NCBI GenBank assembly: GCA_948960675.1
Contig: CARDPF010000065.1
Location: forward strand, 1-12,731
Origin: an uncultured Eisenbergiella sp.
Lineage (GTDB): Bacteria > Bacillota > Clostridia > Lachnospirales > Lachnospiraceae
Reading direction: 5' to 3'
DNA length: 12,731 nt
Position 1 is the stretch's first letter, and every line of letters begins with the position of its first letter. A model generated the notes under the pieces. The model was not told the DNA's origin and made no database searches. It saw nothing but the letters and a program-made list of their open reading frames with translations. This document shows positions 5,860-12,731 of the stretch, piece after piece. A program made the position numbers and the translations under genes.

Positions 5860-6306
5860 TCATTTTGGGTTGCCGCAAAAAGCGCCGGTACTTCCCTCCC
5901 CGCCCATCATGCGGGTCATCTCCTCAATCCGTTCCACCGGAAAGGGCGGCGCCGTCAACGGTTTCATGGCGATGGACATCAGCTTCATCGGATTGTCATC
6001 CGCCGCCACGCGGTTGGAGGCAAACTTACCGCACACCCTGCAGCGGTGGATAACCGCCCACTCCCCATTTTTTTTCACCCATACGGCCACCGGATCCATA
6101 TACCCTCCGCAGTCCGACCCCCGGTCTCCAGGCTCATTGTCCACATGCAGACTGCTCAGGCAATTCGGGCAGTGATTGCGGTGGTCGCTTCCCGCCCCCT
6201 GCCAGACTACCGTTCTCCCGCATACCTTACAGGTAAACGTGTCCGTGCAGGCATGATTTTTGTAATATCCTTTCTCAAAAGATCTTTTTTTATTTTCTCT
6301 ATTCAC
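5860..6306 (-). CDS. RNHCP domain-containing zinc-binding protein
   Basis: The 148-residue protein contains HRNHCPNCLSSLHVD (42-56), the hallmark of the RNHCP family (named after that motif; function unknown). Cysteines C26/C29, C46/C49, C66 and C89/C92 give CxxC pairs that can form zinc ribbons, and the segments PGDRGSDCGGYM and HRCRVCGKFASNRVAADDNP complete the family pattern. It is cytoplasmic with no membrane segment. The start is GTG, supported by AGGAGG 9 nt upstream; there is no better ATG. It follows the CD3324-type gene on the same strand by about 130 bp, so the two are probably co-transcribed, and it ends in a clear terminator. Binding of nucleic acid is a guess from the zinc ribbons. 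Confidence 0.9.
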   Translation of the reverse strand: MNRENKKRSFEKGYYKNHACTDTFTCKVCGRTVVWQGAGSDHRNHCPNCLSSLHVDNEPGDRGSDCGGYMDPVAVWVKKNGEWAVIHRCRVCGKFASNRVAADDNPMKLMSIAMKPLTAPPFPVERIEEMTRMMGGEGSTGAFCGNPK

Positions 6307-6370
6307 GCTTTCTTTCCTCCTGACAGGTTCCTTTTTTGATACCCCTATGGGAGGAGGCGATTTTTCGCAT
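6299..6370 (-). CDS. Possible 23-residue upstream ORF (leader peptide)
   Basis: An ATG at 6370 preceded by GGGAGG at 8-nt spacing opens a frame of 23 codons (begins MRKIASSHRG, Lys/Arg/Glu-rich end) whose stop overlaps the GTG start region of the RNHCP gene by eight bases. Such an arrangement fits termination-reinitiation or translational attenuation. The ORF is short enough to occur by chance, and nothing else supports expression. Confidence 0.25.
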   Translation of the reverse strand: MRKIASSHRGIKKGTCQEERKRE

Positions 6371-6435
6371 CACACCAGCCTCCCGGCTAGCGGACCGATT
6401 CCTTATATTTATAATTTTTCACAAAATAATCCTCC

Positions 6436-6702
6436 TTAACGCCTTAAACTCCGTACGATTCTTTGTATGCTCTTTACCGATAAACAATAACGTGCCGCCA
6501 GTTCCTGCGCCGCTGTCCCGGAAAGGTATTCCGCATATATCTTTTCGTTTCTGGCCTTTAACCCGGCACGGGTATCCGTCCCCGAGCCCCAGATGCGTTT
6601 TTCCCCTTTCCTCGGAACATAGAGCAGTTCCCCGTCCACGTACTCTTGTACCAGCTGCAGTACATCCTCCGGCAGAACATCTTCTGCCCTAACATAGCCC
6701 AT
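6436..6702 (-). CDS. CD3324 family protein (Mor-like helix-turn-helix)
   Basis: An 88-residue protein of the small family typified by Clostridioides difficile CD3324. The N-terminal half carries the conserved segments VLPEDVLQLVQEYVDGELLYVPRK; the C-terminal part (about 50-88) is a helix-turn-helix with AAQELAARYCLSVKSIQRIVR, like the C-terminus of Mor/C phage middle-gene activators. It is therefore probably a DNA-binding regulator with unknown targets. AGGAGGG lies 6 nt before the ATG. It is the first gene after the promoter at 6836-6864 and precedes the RNHCP gene. Confidence 0.85.
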   Translation of the reverse strand: MGYVRAEDVLPEDVLQLVQEYVDGELLYVPRKGEKRIWGSGTDTRAGLKARNEKIYAEYLSGTAAQELAARYCLSVKSIQRIVRSLRR

Positions 6703-6835
6703 ATATGCCCTCCTAATGTTTTTCTTTAGGATACGCAGCCGCTATACAGGCAATCCCTTTTCGCATAGCCGCCGCTACGCCCCTACCGACTCCTTCTTCA
6801 TGAAAACTTTTCTCCTTTCCCTTTATAATACCTAT

Positions 6836-6864
6836 ATTTTAGCAAAACTACACCGGATTGCCAA
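6836..6864 (-). promoter_or_regulatory. Promoter of the CD3324/RNHCP pair
   Basis: Minus-strand TTGGCA (6864-6859) and TAAAAT (6841-6836) with a 17-bp spacer. The start would be near 6829, giving a leader of about 125 nt. Within that leader an AAGGAG followed by an 8-codon ATG frame is visible, too short to call. Confidence 0.6.
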
Positions 6865-6986
6865 CCTCATCTTCTTCTATAGGAAAACATGTGTTACGTT
6901 TTTGTTACAATTCACGGCCAATGTCACGCAGGAAAGCCGCCTATGGCCCGCCCCTCCCGCAAAATTGATCTCCGTGTGTCGGTAAT

Positions 6987-7024
6987 ACGGCAAACGCATG
7001 ATCTGGTGTCCATGCGTTTACCGT
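6987..7024. promoter_or_regulatory. Long inverted repeat in the divergent intergenic region
   Basis: AAACGCATG (6992-7000) and CATGCGTTT (7011-7019) are perfect complements around a 10-nt loop, extended by ACGG/CCGT beyond one mismatch. It lies 20 bp upstream of the -35 box of the phosphopantetheinyl transferase gene. There is no T-tract, so an operator or foldback structure is more likely than a terminator. The rest of 6703-7192 holds only the promoters described and no gene. Confidence 0.5.
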
Positions 7025-7044
7025 GATGCCAGTAACTGTTTTGC

Positions 7045-7073
7045 TTGCTTTCGTTTGTCATTTGCAGTATAAT
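7045..7073 (+). promoter_or_regulatory. Promoter of the phosphopantetheinyl transferase gene
   Basis: A perfect TATAAT (7068-7073) lies 17 bp from TTGCTT (7045-7050), a weak -35. Transcription from near 7080 would give a leader of about 110 nt before the ATG at 7193. Confidence 0.5.
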
Positions 7074-7192
7074 TTCCCAAAGTTTACCCGTCGGCCGATA
7101 AAATACCGGTCCACACTACGTCCCAAGCCATGGAAATGTATTTTGCAGGCGAAAAACCACGGATTGCTCTTCATGATTCCAAAAGGAGCGGC

Positions 7193-7858
7193 ATGAATAT
7201 TTATGTAAAATATGTTCTAATAGACGAAAAAACCCAGTTCCATGACCTTGGGCAATTCGTATCCCTGGTATCCCAAAAGCGGCAGGAACAAATCCAAAAA
7301 TACCGGTCCGACCGGGACAAAATCGCCTCCCTGGCAGCAGGGCTTTTGATCCGGCAAGAATCCTGCCGGTTTCTGGGCATTCCCGACTGTGCCCTTTCCT
7401 TTTCCTATAACGCTTTTGGGAAGCCTTTCCTAACCGACTATCCGGACTACGGTTTTTCCGTCTCCCATTCCGGATGGGCCGTCGCCTTTGCCTGCGGCCA
7501 TGCTGCCGTGGGCGTGGATATCCAAAAGGAGGCAGGGTTAAACGCCGCTGTCGTCCGGCGCTATTTTGCCCCCAAAGAACAGGCGTACTTTGAAAAAAGC
7601 CAAGAAAAAATAGCCGCCTTTTACGAATTATGGACCAAAAAGGAGGCTTATTTGAAAATGCTGGGAACGGGGCTATCCACGCCCCTTGCATCCTTCGATG
7701 TCACAGACAGTGCGATCGGAAAAACCTTTTGTTCCCTGCAAATACCCGGTTACCATTTACACGTATGCAGTAACGTCCTTGCCAGCAAAAGCGCAGCTGC
7801 CATTTTTGAAAAAGCACACCTGTGGGATCTGCTTGTCAAAGAGCCGCCAAAAGCTTAA
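7193..7858 (+). CDS. Sfp-type 4'-phosphopantetheinyl transferase
   Basis: It transfers the phosphopantetheine arm of CoA to a serine of acyl or peptidyl carrier proteins. The three Sfp-family motifs are present: FSVSHSG (88-94), VGVDIQ (106-111, metal-binding D109) and WTKKEAYLKMLGTGL (147-161, catalytic E151), the W/KEA subtype. The second acid of the usual DxE pair is Gln here, a substitution that some active members tolerate. The 221-residue length fits the family. The start at 7193 is set by AAAGGAG just upstream; an in-frame ATG at 7130 has no ribosome site. It is a single plus-strand gene converging on pdxA2-like 29 bp away. No carrier-protein, NRPS or PKS gene is in the window, so whether it serves fatty-acid ACP or a specialised carrier is open. 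Confidence 0.93.
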   Translation: MNIYVKYVLIDEKTQFHDLGQFVSLVSQKRQEQIQKYRSDRDKIASLAAGLLIRQESCRFLGIPDCALSFSYNAFGKPFLTDYPDYGFSVSHSGWAVAFACGHAAVGVDIQKEAGLNAAVVRRYFAPKEQAYFEKSQEKIAAFYELWTKKEAYLKMLGTGLSTPLASFDVTDSAIGKTFCSLQIPGYHLHVCSNVLASKSAAAIFEKAHLWDLLVKEPPKA

Positions 7859-7887
7859 GTATATGCCGGAAAAATCCTGCCCCTGCC

Positions 7888-8940
7888 TTATGCAGGCTGC
7901 CAGCCAGCCATACGAATGGCATAATCCATCGCGTTGCGCAGGCTTTGTTCGCTGGCAAGCCCTGTCCCCGCCTGATCGAACGCGGTTCCGTGATCCACCG
8001 AGGTGCGGATGATCGGCAGGCCAAGGGTGATATTTACTCCCGCCACGGCATCCCATTTCTTTTCCTGCCGGTTATACACAAATCCCACCGTCTTCAACGG
8101 AATATGACCCTGGTCATGATACATCGCCACCACAATATCGTACCAGCCGCCCCTCGCTTTGGAAAATACGGTATCCGCAGGAACCGGCCCGTCCACCAAA
8201 ATACCTTCCGCTCCTGCGGCCCTAATGGCAGGTGCAATTTCCTCTATCTCCTCCCTGCCAAACATCCCGTTTTCACCGCTGTGGGGATTTAAACCTGCCA
8301 CACCGATTTTGGGCCGCGCGATTCCAAGCTGCCTGCAGGCCTGATCGGCCATACGGATTACCTCAAGCACCCTGTCTTTTTTCACCCTTTCGCACGCCTC
8401 CCGCAGGGAAACATGGGTAGAAACATGCACCACCCGCAGATTTTCGCAGGCCAGCATCATCGCATATTTTGAGATACCGGTATAGGCCGCATAAATCTCG
8501 GTATGTCCGGAAAAACGATGTCCCGCCAGATTCATGGCTTCCTTATTTAACGCGTTGGTGACGGTGGCATCAATCTTTTTTTCCATGGCCAGTTCAATGA
8601 CCTTTTTCACGTATTGAAAAGCTGCGTTTCCCGCCATGGCGGATACCTGCCCCCGTCTCAGCTGCCCGGTCTGTATAATATCCATATCATAAACATCCAT
8701 GGTTCCGTATACAAAAAGCGCTTCTTCTACCTTGCCGACTTTTCGGATACGCAGCTTTTGGGAAAGTCCGGTAATTTTGAGCGCTTCCTCCATTACCCGG
8801 GCATCCCCTATGACCAGCGGCCGGCATCTTTCATAAACCGCCGGATCCGCCATTGCCTTCGCCGTAATTTCAGGGCCGATACCCGCCGGATCGCCCATGG
8901 TAACTCCTATGATCTTCACGTCTGACGCTTTTCCCCTCAT
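7888..8940 (-). CDS. PdxA-family dehydrogenase, PdxA2-like (4-phospho-D-threonate/erythronate type)
   Basis: A metal- and NAD-dependent 4-phosphooxy-acid dehydrogenase. GVTMGDPAGIGPEI (12-25), SGHTE, STHVSLR, LNPHSGE (H220), YHDQGHIPLK (H275) and IRTSVDHGTAFDQAG are all family hallmarks, and the metal-binding histidines are in place. The YHDQGHIPLK and GTAFD forms are those I associate with PdxA2, which oxidises 4-phosphorylated D-threonate/D-erythronate, rather than vitamin B6 PdxA (HDQGLPxLK, GTALD). Length, 350, is normal. Its ATG overlaps the stop of the DapA-family gene by four bases (ATGA), so both are made together. PdxA2 genes usually neighbour a DUF1537 kinase; none is seen here. A B6 role remains possible but less likely. 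Confidence 0.9.
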   Translation of the reverse strand: MRGKASDVKIIGVTMGDPAGIGPEITAKAMADPAVYERCRPLVIGDARVMEEALKITGLSQKLRIRKVGKVEEALFVYGTMDVYDMDIIQTGQLRRGQVSAMAGNAAFQYVKKVIELAMEKKIDATVTNALNKEAMNLAGHRFSGHTEIYAAYTGISKYAMMLACENLRVVHVSTHVSLREACERVKKDRVLEVIRMADQACRQLGIARPKIGVAGLNPHSGENGMFGREEIEEIAPAIRAAGAEGILVDGPVPADTVFSKARGGWYDIVVAMYHDQGHIPLKTVGFVYNRQEKKWDAVAGVNITLGLPIIRTSVDHGTAFDQAGTGLASEQSLRNAMDYAIRMAGWQPA

Positions 8941-9836
8941 ATATTTTTATAGTCTGCATAGTAGGTATCAATCGTTTTACGGATGCCTTCCACCGCTTCC
9001 TGCGGCAAAATGTCAAACGGTTTCCGGCAGGGCCCGACCGGCTGTCCGATTAAATTGGCGGCATATTTCAATACCGTATTGGGATTGCCGTACTTGACGC
9101 AATCACACATTTTGCCGATGGCATTCTGCGCTTCCCGGGCCCTTTCCATATCGCCCTTCAAATAGTTTTGGTAAATATCCACCAGAACCGTCGGCAGGAT
9201 ATTGGCGATCGCCGTGATGCCACCCCTTCCGCCGGCTATAAGCGTCTCCAAAATCAAAGGATCATGGCCGCACAAAACCGCAAAATCCAACCCTTGCGTT
9301 TCCCGGATATATTGCCGGATGTTACCTATATCACCGCTGGAATCCTTCACACCTACCATGTTTGGAAAGTCTTTTGCCAGCCTGGAGACGGTTTTTGGCG
9401 CCAGCGACACTCCGGTTCTGGACGGTATATTGTACATCACCACCGGCAGGTTCACCGCTTCAGCTACCGCCGCATAGTGCCGGTATAATTCTTCCTGACT
9501 GATCGCAGCAAAGTAGGGCGTGATCACGGAAAGAACATCCACCCCGATTTCCCCGGCCTTTCTGGACAAATCAACGGTCTCCTGCGTACCGATGCATCCG
9601 GTTCCGGCATATACGGGGACACGCCCTTTTACCTCCTCCACAAAAATCTCCATGATCCGGATTTTTTCCTGCGCAGACAGAACAAAAAACTCCCCGTTTG
9701 TCCCCATACAGAAAACCCCATCCACCCCTGCGCCGATCTGACGGTTGATCTGACGGCGCAGTTCCCCTTCATTGATGCTGCCGTCCTCATGCATGGCTGT
9801 CTGCATCGCCGCAATGATTCCCTTGATTTTAGTCAT
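8937..9836 (-). CDS. Dihydrodipicolinate synthase/N-acetylneuraminate lyase family protein
   Basis: A class I (Schiff-base) aldolase of the DapA superfamily, 299 residues. The Schiff-base lysine is in GVKDSSGD (about K164), the catalytic tyrosine and a carboxylate-binding arginine are in YNIPSRTG (Y135, R140), and Y108 in ITPYF matches the DapA relay tyrosine. The usual GTTGE loop reads GTNGE, changing the second threonine of the DapA proton relay, and the partner gene is catabolic, so lysine biosynthesis is unlikely. It probably condenses or cleaves a pyruvate-derived 2-keto acid; the substrate is not identifiable. The ATG at 9836 has GGAGGGGG at good spacing; a TTG two codons earlier is too close to it. 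It is first in the operon behind the promoter at 9895-9923. Confidence 0.9.
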   Translation of the reverse strand: MTKIKGIIAAMQTAMHEDGSINEGELRRQINRQIGAGVDGVFCMGTNGEFFVLSAQEKIRIMEIFVEEVKGRVPVYAGTGCIGTQETVDLSRKAGEIGVDVLSVITPYFAAISQEELYRHYAAVAEAVNLPVVMYNIPSRTGVSLAPKTVSRLAKDFPNMVGVKDSSGDIGNIRQYIRETQGLDFAVLCGHDPLILETLIAGGRGGITAIANILPTVLVDIYQNYLKGDMERAREAQNAIGKMCDCVKYGNPNTVLKYAANLIGQPVGPCRKPFDILPQEAVEGIRKTIDTYYADYKNI

Positions 9837-9894
9837 GTGCAATCCCCCTCCACATTCTTAACCCAGGAACGGATAACCCGTCCCGGTAGCTTTT

Positions 9895-9923
9895 ATTATA
9901 CCCTGCTTTAAGGGCGGTTTCAA
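9895..9923 (-). promoter_or_regulatory. Promoter of the DapA-like/PdxA2-like operon
   Basis: Minus-strand TTGAAA (9923-9918) and TATAAT (9900-9895), 17-bp spacer: nearly consensus. Transcription would begin near 9888, about 50 nt before the start codon. A short imperfect inverted repeat (GGAACGG/CCGTCCC) lies in the leader and could be an operator, but no regulator gene is adjacent. Confidence 0.8.
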
Positions 9924-9953
9924 TTGTAATTATGTAGGAGGCCGTTACGCCAA

Positions 9954-9982
9954 TTGTGGTTTTTGCAAGAACATGGTATAAT
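9954..9982 (+). promoter_or_regulatory. Promoter of the moxR operon
   Basis: TTGTGG (9954-9959) and perfect TATAAT (9977-9982) with a 17-bp spacer, divergent from the operon promoter at 9895-9923. The leader would be about 60 nt. Confidence 0.7.
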
Positions 9983-10048
9983 AATGGTAAGTTTGGACGT
10001 AGACAAATGCTGCTTTTATGAATGGATCACAAAGGAGCCGGATGATTT

Positions 10049-10981
10049 ATGGATGAAAAAGACAATATACTGCTTCTGCTGCAAAACCTGAACCGTTTCG
10101 TCATAGGAAAAGAAGAGACCATCCGAAATGTAGTCATTTGCCTGTTATCCGGAGGACACGTGCTATTGGAAGATGTGCCCGGCGTGGGAAAAACCACCCT
10201 GGCCAGAGTTCTTTCCCAAAGCATGGATGCCTCCTTTGGCCGCATCCAGTTTACGCCCGATACCATGCCGCAGGATGTCACCGGCACGGCCGTTTACGAC
10301 ATGAAAACGGGGGAATTGGGGTACCGTCCCGGCGCGGTGATGCATCAAATCCTTCTGGCAGACGAAATCAACCGTACCTCGCCCAAAACACAGGCAAGCC
10401 TTTTGGAAGCCATGGCCGAAAACCAGGTCACTGTGGACGACACTTCTTACCCGCTTCCGGAGCCCTTCTTTGTCATTGCCACCCAAAATCCGGTAGAATT
10501 TCTCGGAACCTATCCGCTTCCGGAGGCCCAGATGGACCGTTTCATGATGCGCCTGCGTCCCGGATATCCCGCAAAAGCGGACGAACTGAAAGTGGCCCGC
10601 CTCTTTTTGGACGGCAGCCTGCACCATGCCGCCCCCGCCGTCTGCCCGGCGGCAGATATCCTGCTCGCAAGGCAAAATGTCAAAACCATAACCGTCAAAG
10701 ACAACATTGTGGAATATGCGGCGGGAATCGTCTCCTCCACCCGCAAAGAGCCCGGATTCGCGCTGGGCGCAAGCCCCCGGGCACTGCTTGCGCTCCTGCG
10801 TGCTTCCCAGGCCCTGGCATACCTGCAAAACCGGGATTACGTAAAACCGGACGACATTCAGGAAATGGCCATGGATGTGCTGCTGCACAGACTGGTTTTG
10901 ACACCCGACGCAAAAATCCGGGGAGAGGACGCCGCCCGTACACTGCGCCGGTTGGTTTTGTCCGCAAAAATCCCTACTTAG
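10049..10981 (+). CDS. MoxR family AAA+ ATPase
   Basis: A cytoplasmic MoxR-type ATPase, thought to act as a chaperone for vWA or DUF58 partner proteins. Walker A is EDVPGVGKTT (41-50, K48), Walker B LLADEINR (102-109), sensor 1 ATQNP (144-148), the arginine-finger segment QMDRF (161-165) and sensor 2 GASPRA (240-245). The 310-residue length is standard. An AAAGGAG site lies about 11 nt upstream of the ATG, slightly long spacing. The DUF58 gene follows after 15 bp, the classic MoxR-DUF58 operon order. Targets are usually unknown; roles in envelope integrity and stress are described for some members. Confidence 0.95.
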   Translation: MDEKDNILLLLQNLNRFVIGKEETIRNVVICLLSGGHVLLEDVPGVGKTTLARVLSQSMDASFGRIQFTPDTMPQDVTGTAVYDMKTGELGYRPGAVMHQILLADEINRTSPKTQASLLEAMAENQVTVDDTSYPLPEPFFVIATQNPVEFLGTYPLPEAQMDRFMMRLRPGYPAKADELKVARLFLDGSLHHAAPAVCPAADILLARQNVKTITVKDNIVEYAAGIVSSTRKEPGFALGASPRALLALLRASQALAYLQNRDYVKPDDIQEMAMDVLLHRLVLTPDAKIRGEDAARTLRRLVLSAKIPT

Positions 10982-10996
10982 GAAAAGGCTTTCCCC

Positions 10997-12163
10997 ATGA
11001 AAATACGCAGATTTATTTTGGCGGGATTATGGCTCGCCTCCCTTGCCGCCATCAGCTTTTTAGGCAATCCTGTCAGCTACCGCTTTTTCTGGGCCGTCAC
11101 CCTGATCGGCCCGCTATCCTTTGTATACCTGCTCACGGTCGTCCTGCGCTTTAAACTTTACCAACAGTTGGAAAGCCGCAGCTGCGTGAGCGGACAGCCC
11201 GTCCCTTATTTTTTTGTGCTGCAAAATGAAGACCGCTTTGCATTTGTGGGGATCCGCGTAAAAATGTTTTCTTCCTTTTCTTATGTGGAAGACATGCCGG
11301 AAGGCATCGAATACCAGCTTTTGCCCGGCGACAGGTTTGTCTGGCACACCAATCTGGTCTGCAAATACCGCGGGGAATACGAGGTGGGTGTGAAAGAAAT
11401 CGTGGCTACGGATTTTTTCGGCCTTTTTTCCCTGCGCTATAAAAATCCCGGGGCTATCAAGGCGCTGGTCTCCCCCCGGTGCGTCCGCCTGCACAGTTCC
11501 AAAACCCTGAACAGCCTTGCAGACTATTTGCTGCGGGAATCCCCCGCCCATGATGCCGTTCCCGCACCTGATGTCCGGGAGTATATGCCCGGCGACGATA
11601 TCCGTCTCCTCCACTGGCGGGCCAGCGCAAAAGCCCAAAAGCTGATCGTGCGCAACCGCACCGGGGAAGAAAAGCACGGTTTAGCCATTTTTTTGGATAC
11701 CCGCCGGTTTAGCCAAAAGCAGCAGGAATTTCTGCCTGTGGAAAATAAAATGCTGGAAGTGCTTCTGGCTGTGGGAGGCTTTCTGGCAGGACGGGGCATA
11801 GGCTTTTCCACCCACTGCCTGCAGTCGGAAATGACGGAATTTTGTGTGCGTTCGCCACAGGATTTCGAGCCCTTTTACCAATTTTGCTCCCACATTACCT
11901 TCGGGGAAGAAAGGGCGCCACAAAAAGCCCTGTCACAGTTTGAAAGCCGCCTCCAAGGCACAGGCTGCAGCGTTTTCCTTTTTATCCTGCACCAACCGGA
12001 AAACGAATTTTTTGCACTGACCGAACGTCTTATCCGGGCCGGTTTTGGTATCGTGGTTTATCTGGTGACGGATCAAAAAGCAGACTTTCCGAATCTGTCC
12101 GCAAACGAACGGCGGCGTATCGTCACCGTTCCCACGCAAGCTCCATTGGAGGGACTTTTATGA
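10997..12163 (+). CDS. DUF58 domain-containing membrane protein
   Basis: A 388-residue protein with two N-terminal membrane helices (about 5-23 and 30-50), a beta-rich stretch, and the DUF58 signature VREYMPGDDIRLLHWRASAK (193-212) followed by a vWA-like region starting GLAIFLDTRR. DUF58 proteins are partners of MoxR ATPases; molecular function is not known. It lies 15 bp after moxR with a GGAAAAGG ribosome site, and its stop overlaps the next start (ATGA), so the operon is tightly coupled. Length and order are typical. Confidence 0.93.
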   Translation: MKIRRFILAGLWLASLAAISFLGNPVSYRFFWAVTLIGPLSFVYLLTVVLRFKLYQQLESRSCVSGQPVPYFFVLQNEDRFAFVGIRVKMFSSFSYVEDMPEGIEYQLLPGDRFVWHTNLVCKYRGEYEVGVKEIVATDFFGLFSLRYKNPGAIKALVSPRCVRLHSSKTLNSLADYLLRESPAHDAVPAPDVREYMPGDDIRLLHWRASAKAQKLIVRNRTGEEKHGLAIFLDTRRFSQKQQEFLPVENKMLEVLLAVGGFLAGRGIGFSTHCLQSEMTEFCVRSPQDFEPFYQFCSHITFGEERAPQKALSQFESRLQGTGCSVFLFILHQPENEFFALTERLIRAGFGIVVYLVTDQKADFPNLSANERRRIVTVPTQAPLEGLL

Positions 12164-12731
12164 TTTCATCCACGCGCATGTATCAATGGTGCAATACCGC
12201 CCTGCTTGCCGGTATCCTTTTGTCCCTTTTTGCAAGCGCCCGGCCCCTTGATATCCCCGCCGCACTCTGCCCGCTGGCCTGCGCCTTTTCGCTTTTGCTG
12301 CTCATCTGTATACAGTGCGCCGGGAAAAAGGGCTGTATCATCGGCGCCGCCACCCTTCTTTCCCTTTTTGCGTCTGTCCTTACCCTTTTGGGGCCTGCAA
12401 AAGCTGTCCTCCTTTTTGCAGACTGCTTTTCCCGTATTCTTGGACAGACTCCAAGCCTTCCGAAAACGGCGGTTTTCGACGGCCTTATGCGGACAAGCCT
12501 TCTCACTTTGGGCGCATTTTTGATGCAGGCGGCGCTGGAACGTTTTTTCAAGGCCAAAGCTACAGCGGCTCTTTTCTTAGCCGCCGGTCTCGTCAACGGC
12601 ATGGTTGCAAAAGCCAGCCTCCCCGTCACAGCCGTCTGCCTGTCTTTCGTATATTTGGCGTTGGTCTGCGCGCAATACCTGCAGGGCCGCCTGCCCAAAA
12701 AGCAAAAGCACTCCCCCGCCCAATGCATGGC
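12160..12731 (+). CDS. Multi-pass membrane protein, 3' end outside window (probable transglutaminase-like partner of MoxR/DUF58)
   Basis: A frame opens at an ATG overlapping the DUF58 stop (ATGA) with GGAGGG 6 nt upstream and stays open through the window end, 190 codons. About five to six hydrophobic segments are seen (near residues 12-26, 33-53, 58-78, 110-127, 134-150 and 154-172), then a basic stretch PKKQKH. No catalytic domain is inside the window. In MoxR-DUF58 operons the third gene is usually a membrane protein with N-terminal helices followed by an external transglutaminase-like domain, so this is the likely identity; it is inferred from position and topology only. Confidence 0.85.
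   Translation, partial: MISSTRMYQWCNTALLAGILLSLFASARPLDIPAALCPLACAFSLLLLICIQCAGKKGCIIGAATLLSLFASVLTLLGPAKAVLLFADCFSRILGQTPSLPKTAVFDGLMRTSLLTLGAFLMQAALERFFKAKATAALFLAAGLVNGMVAKASLPVTAVCLSFVYLALVCAQYLQGRLPKKQKHSPAQCM

Noticed and set aside
7882..7896. CCTGC-CTTAT-GCAGG hairpin between the converging genes as a terminator.
   Set aside because: The stem is only 5 bp, there is no T-tract on either strand, and it overlaps the end of the PdxA-like gene.
12183..12728. A 181-codon minus-strand frame at the right end.
   Set aside because: It is antisense to the plus-strand membrane protein that has an overlapping start, a good ribosome site and sensible topology; its Ala/Arg/Lys-rich translation is typical of a shadow.

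Overview
The window looks like chromosomal DNA from a moderately GC-rich member of the Clostridia, most likely Lachnospiraceae. The pointers are a SAM-I riboswitch, consensus sigma-A promoters with 17-bp spacers, strong Shine-Dalgarno sites, a CD3324-type small regulator, an RNHCP zinc-binding protein, a LysM-G5-M23 cell-wall hydrolase, and a MoxR-DUF58 operon. No phage, conjugative, CRISPR or restriction genes are visible.

Left part (1-4830, all minus strand): at the extreme left a near-consensus promoter feeds a SAM-I riboswitch cut by the window edge; its gene lies outside. Upstream of it is murA (cell-wall precursor synthesis) with its own promoter and an 11-bp inverted repeat at the predicted transcription start. 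Next comes a tightly overlapping three-gene operon, read from 4830 downward: a tail-anchored coiled-coil protein built from 14 uninterrupted 11-residue repeats, a flavoredoxin-like flavin reductase, and a membrane-anchored LysM-G5-M23 endopeptidase, closed by a terminator at about 1665-1688.

Middle (4831-7192): more than 1 kb without convincing genes holds three related copies of a GC-rich, highly palindromic repeat, two of them in direct tandem (200-bp period), a strong GNRA-loop hairpin and an AT-rich block. A terminator at 5815-5847 closes a minus-strand pair: a CD3324-family HTH protein followed by an RNHCP zinc-ribbon protein. A possible 23-codon upstream ORF overlaps the GTG start of the latter, with competing SD/anti-SD pairings.

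Right part (7193-12731): a Sfp-type 4'-phosphopantetheinyl transferase (plus) converges on a two-gene minus-strand operon, a DapA-family lyase/synthase and a PdxA2-like dehydrogenase, probably for catabolism of a small sugar acid. From a shared divergent promoter region runs the plus-strand operon MoxR AAA+ ATPase, DUF58 protein and a multi-pass membrane protein truncated by the window end, probably the start of the transglutaminase-like partner usual in such clusters.

The least explained items are the hendecad coiled-coil protein with its operon and the structured repeat family. Family assignments are made by reading motifs; no database search was possible.
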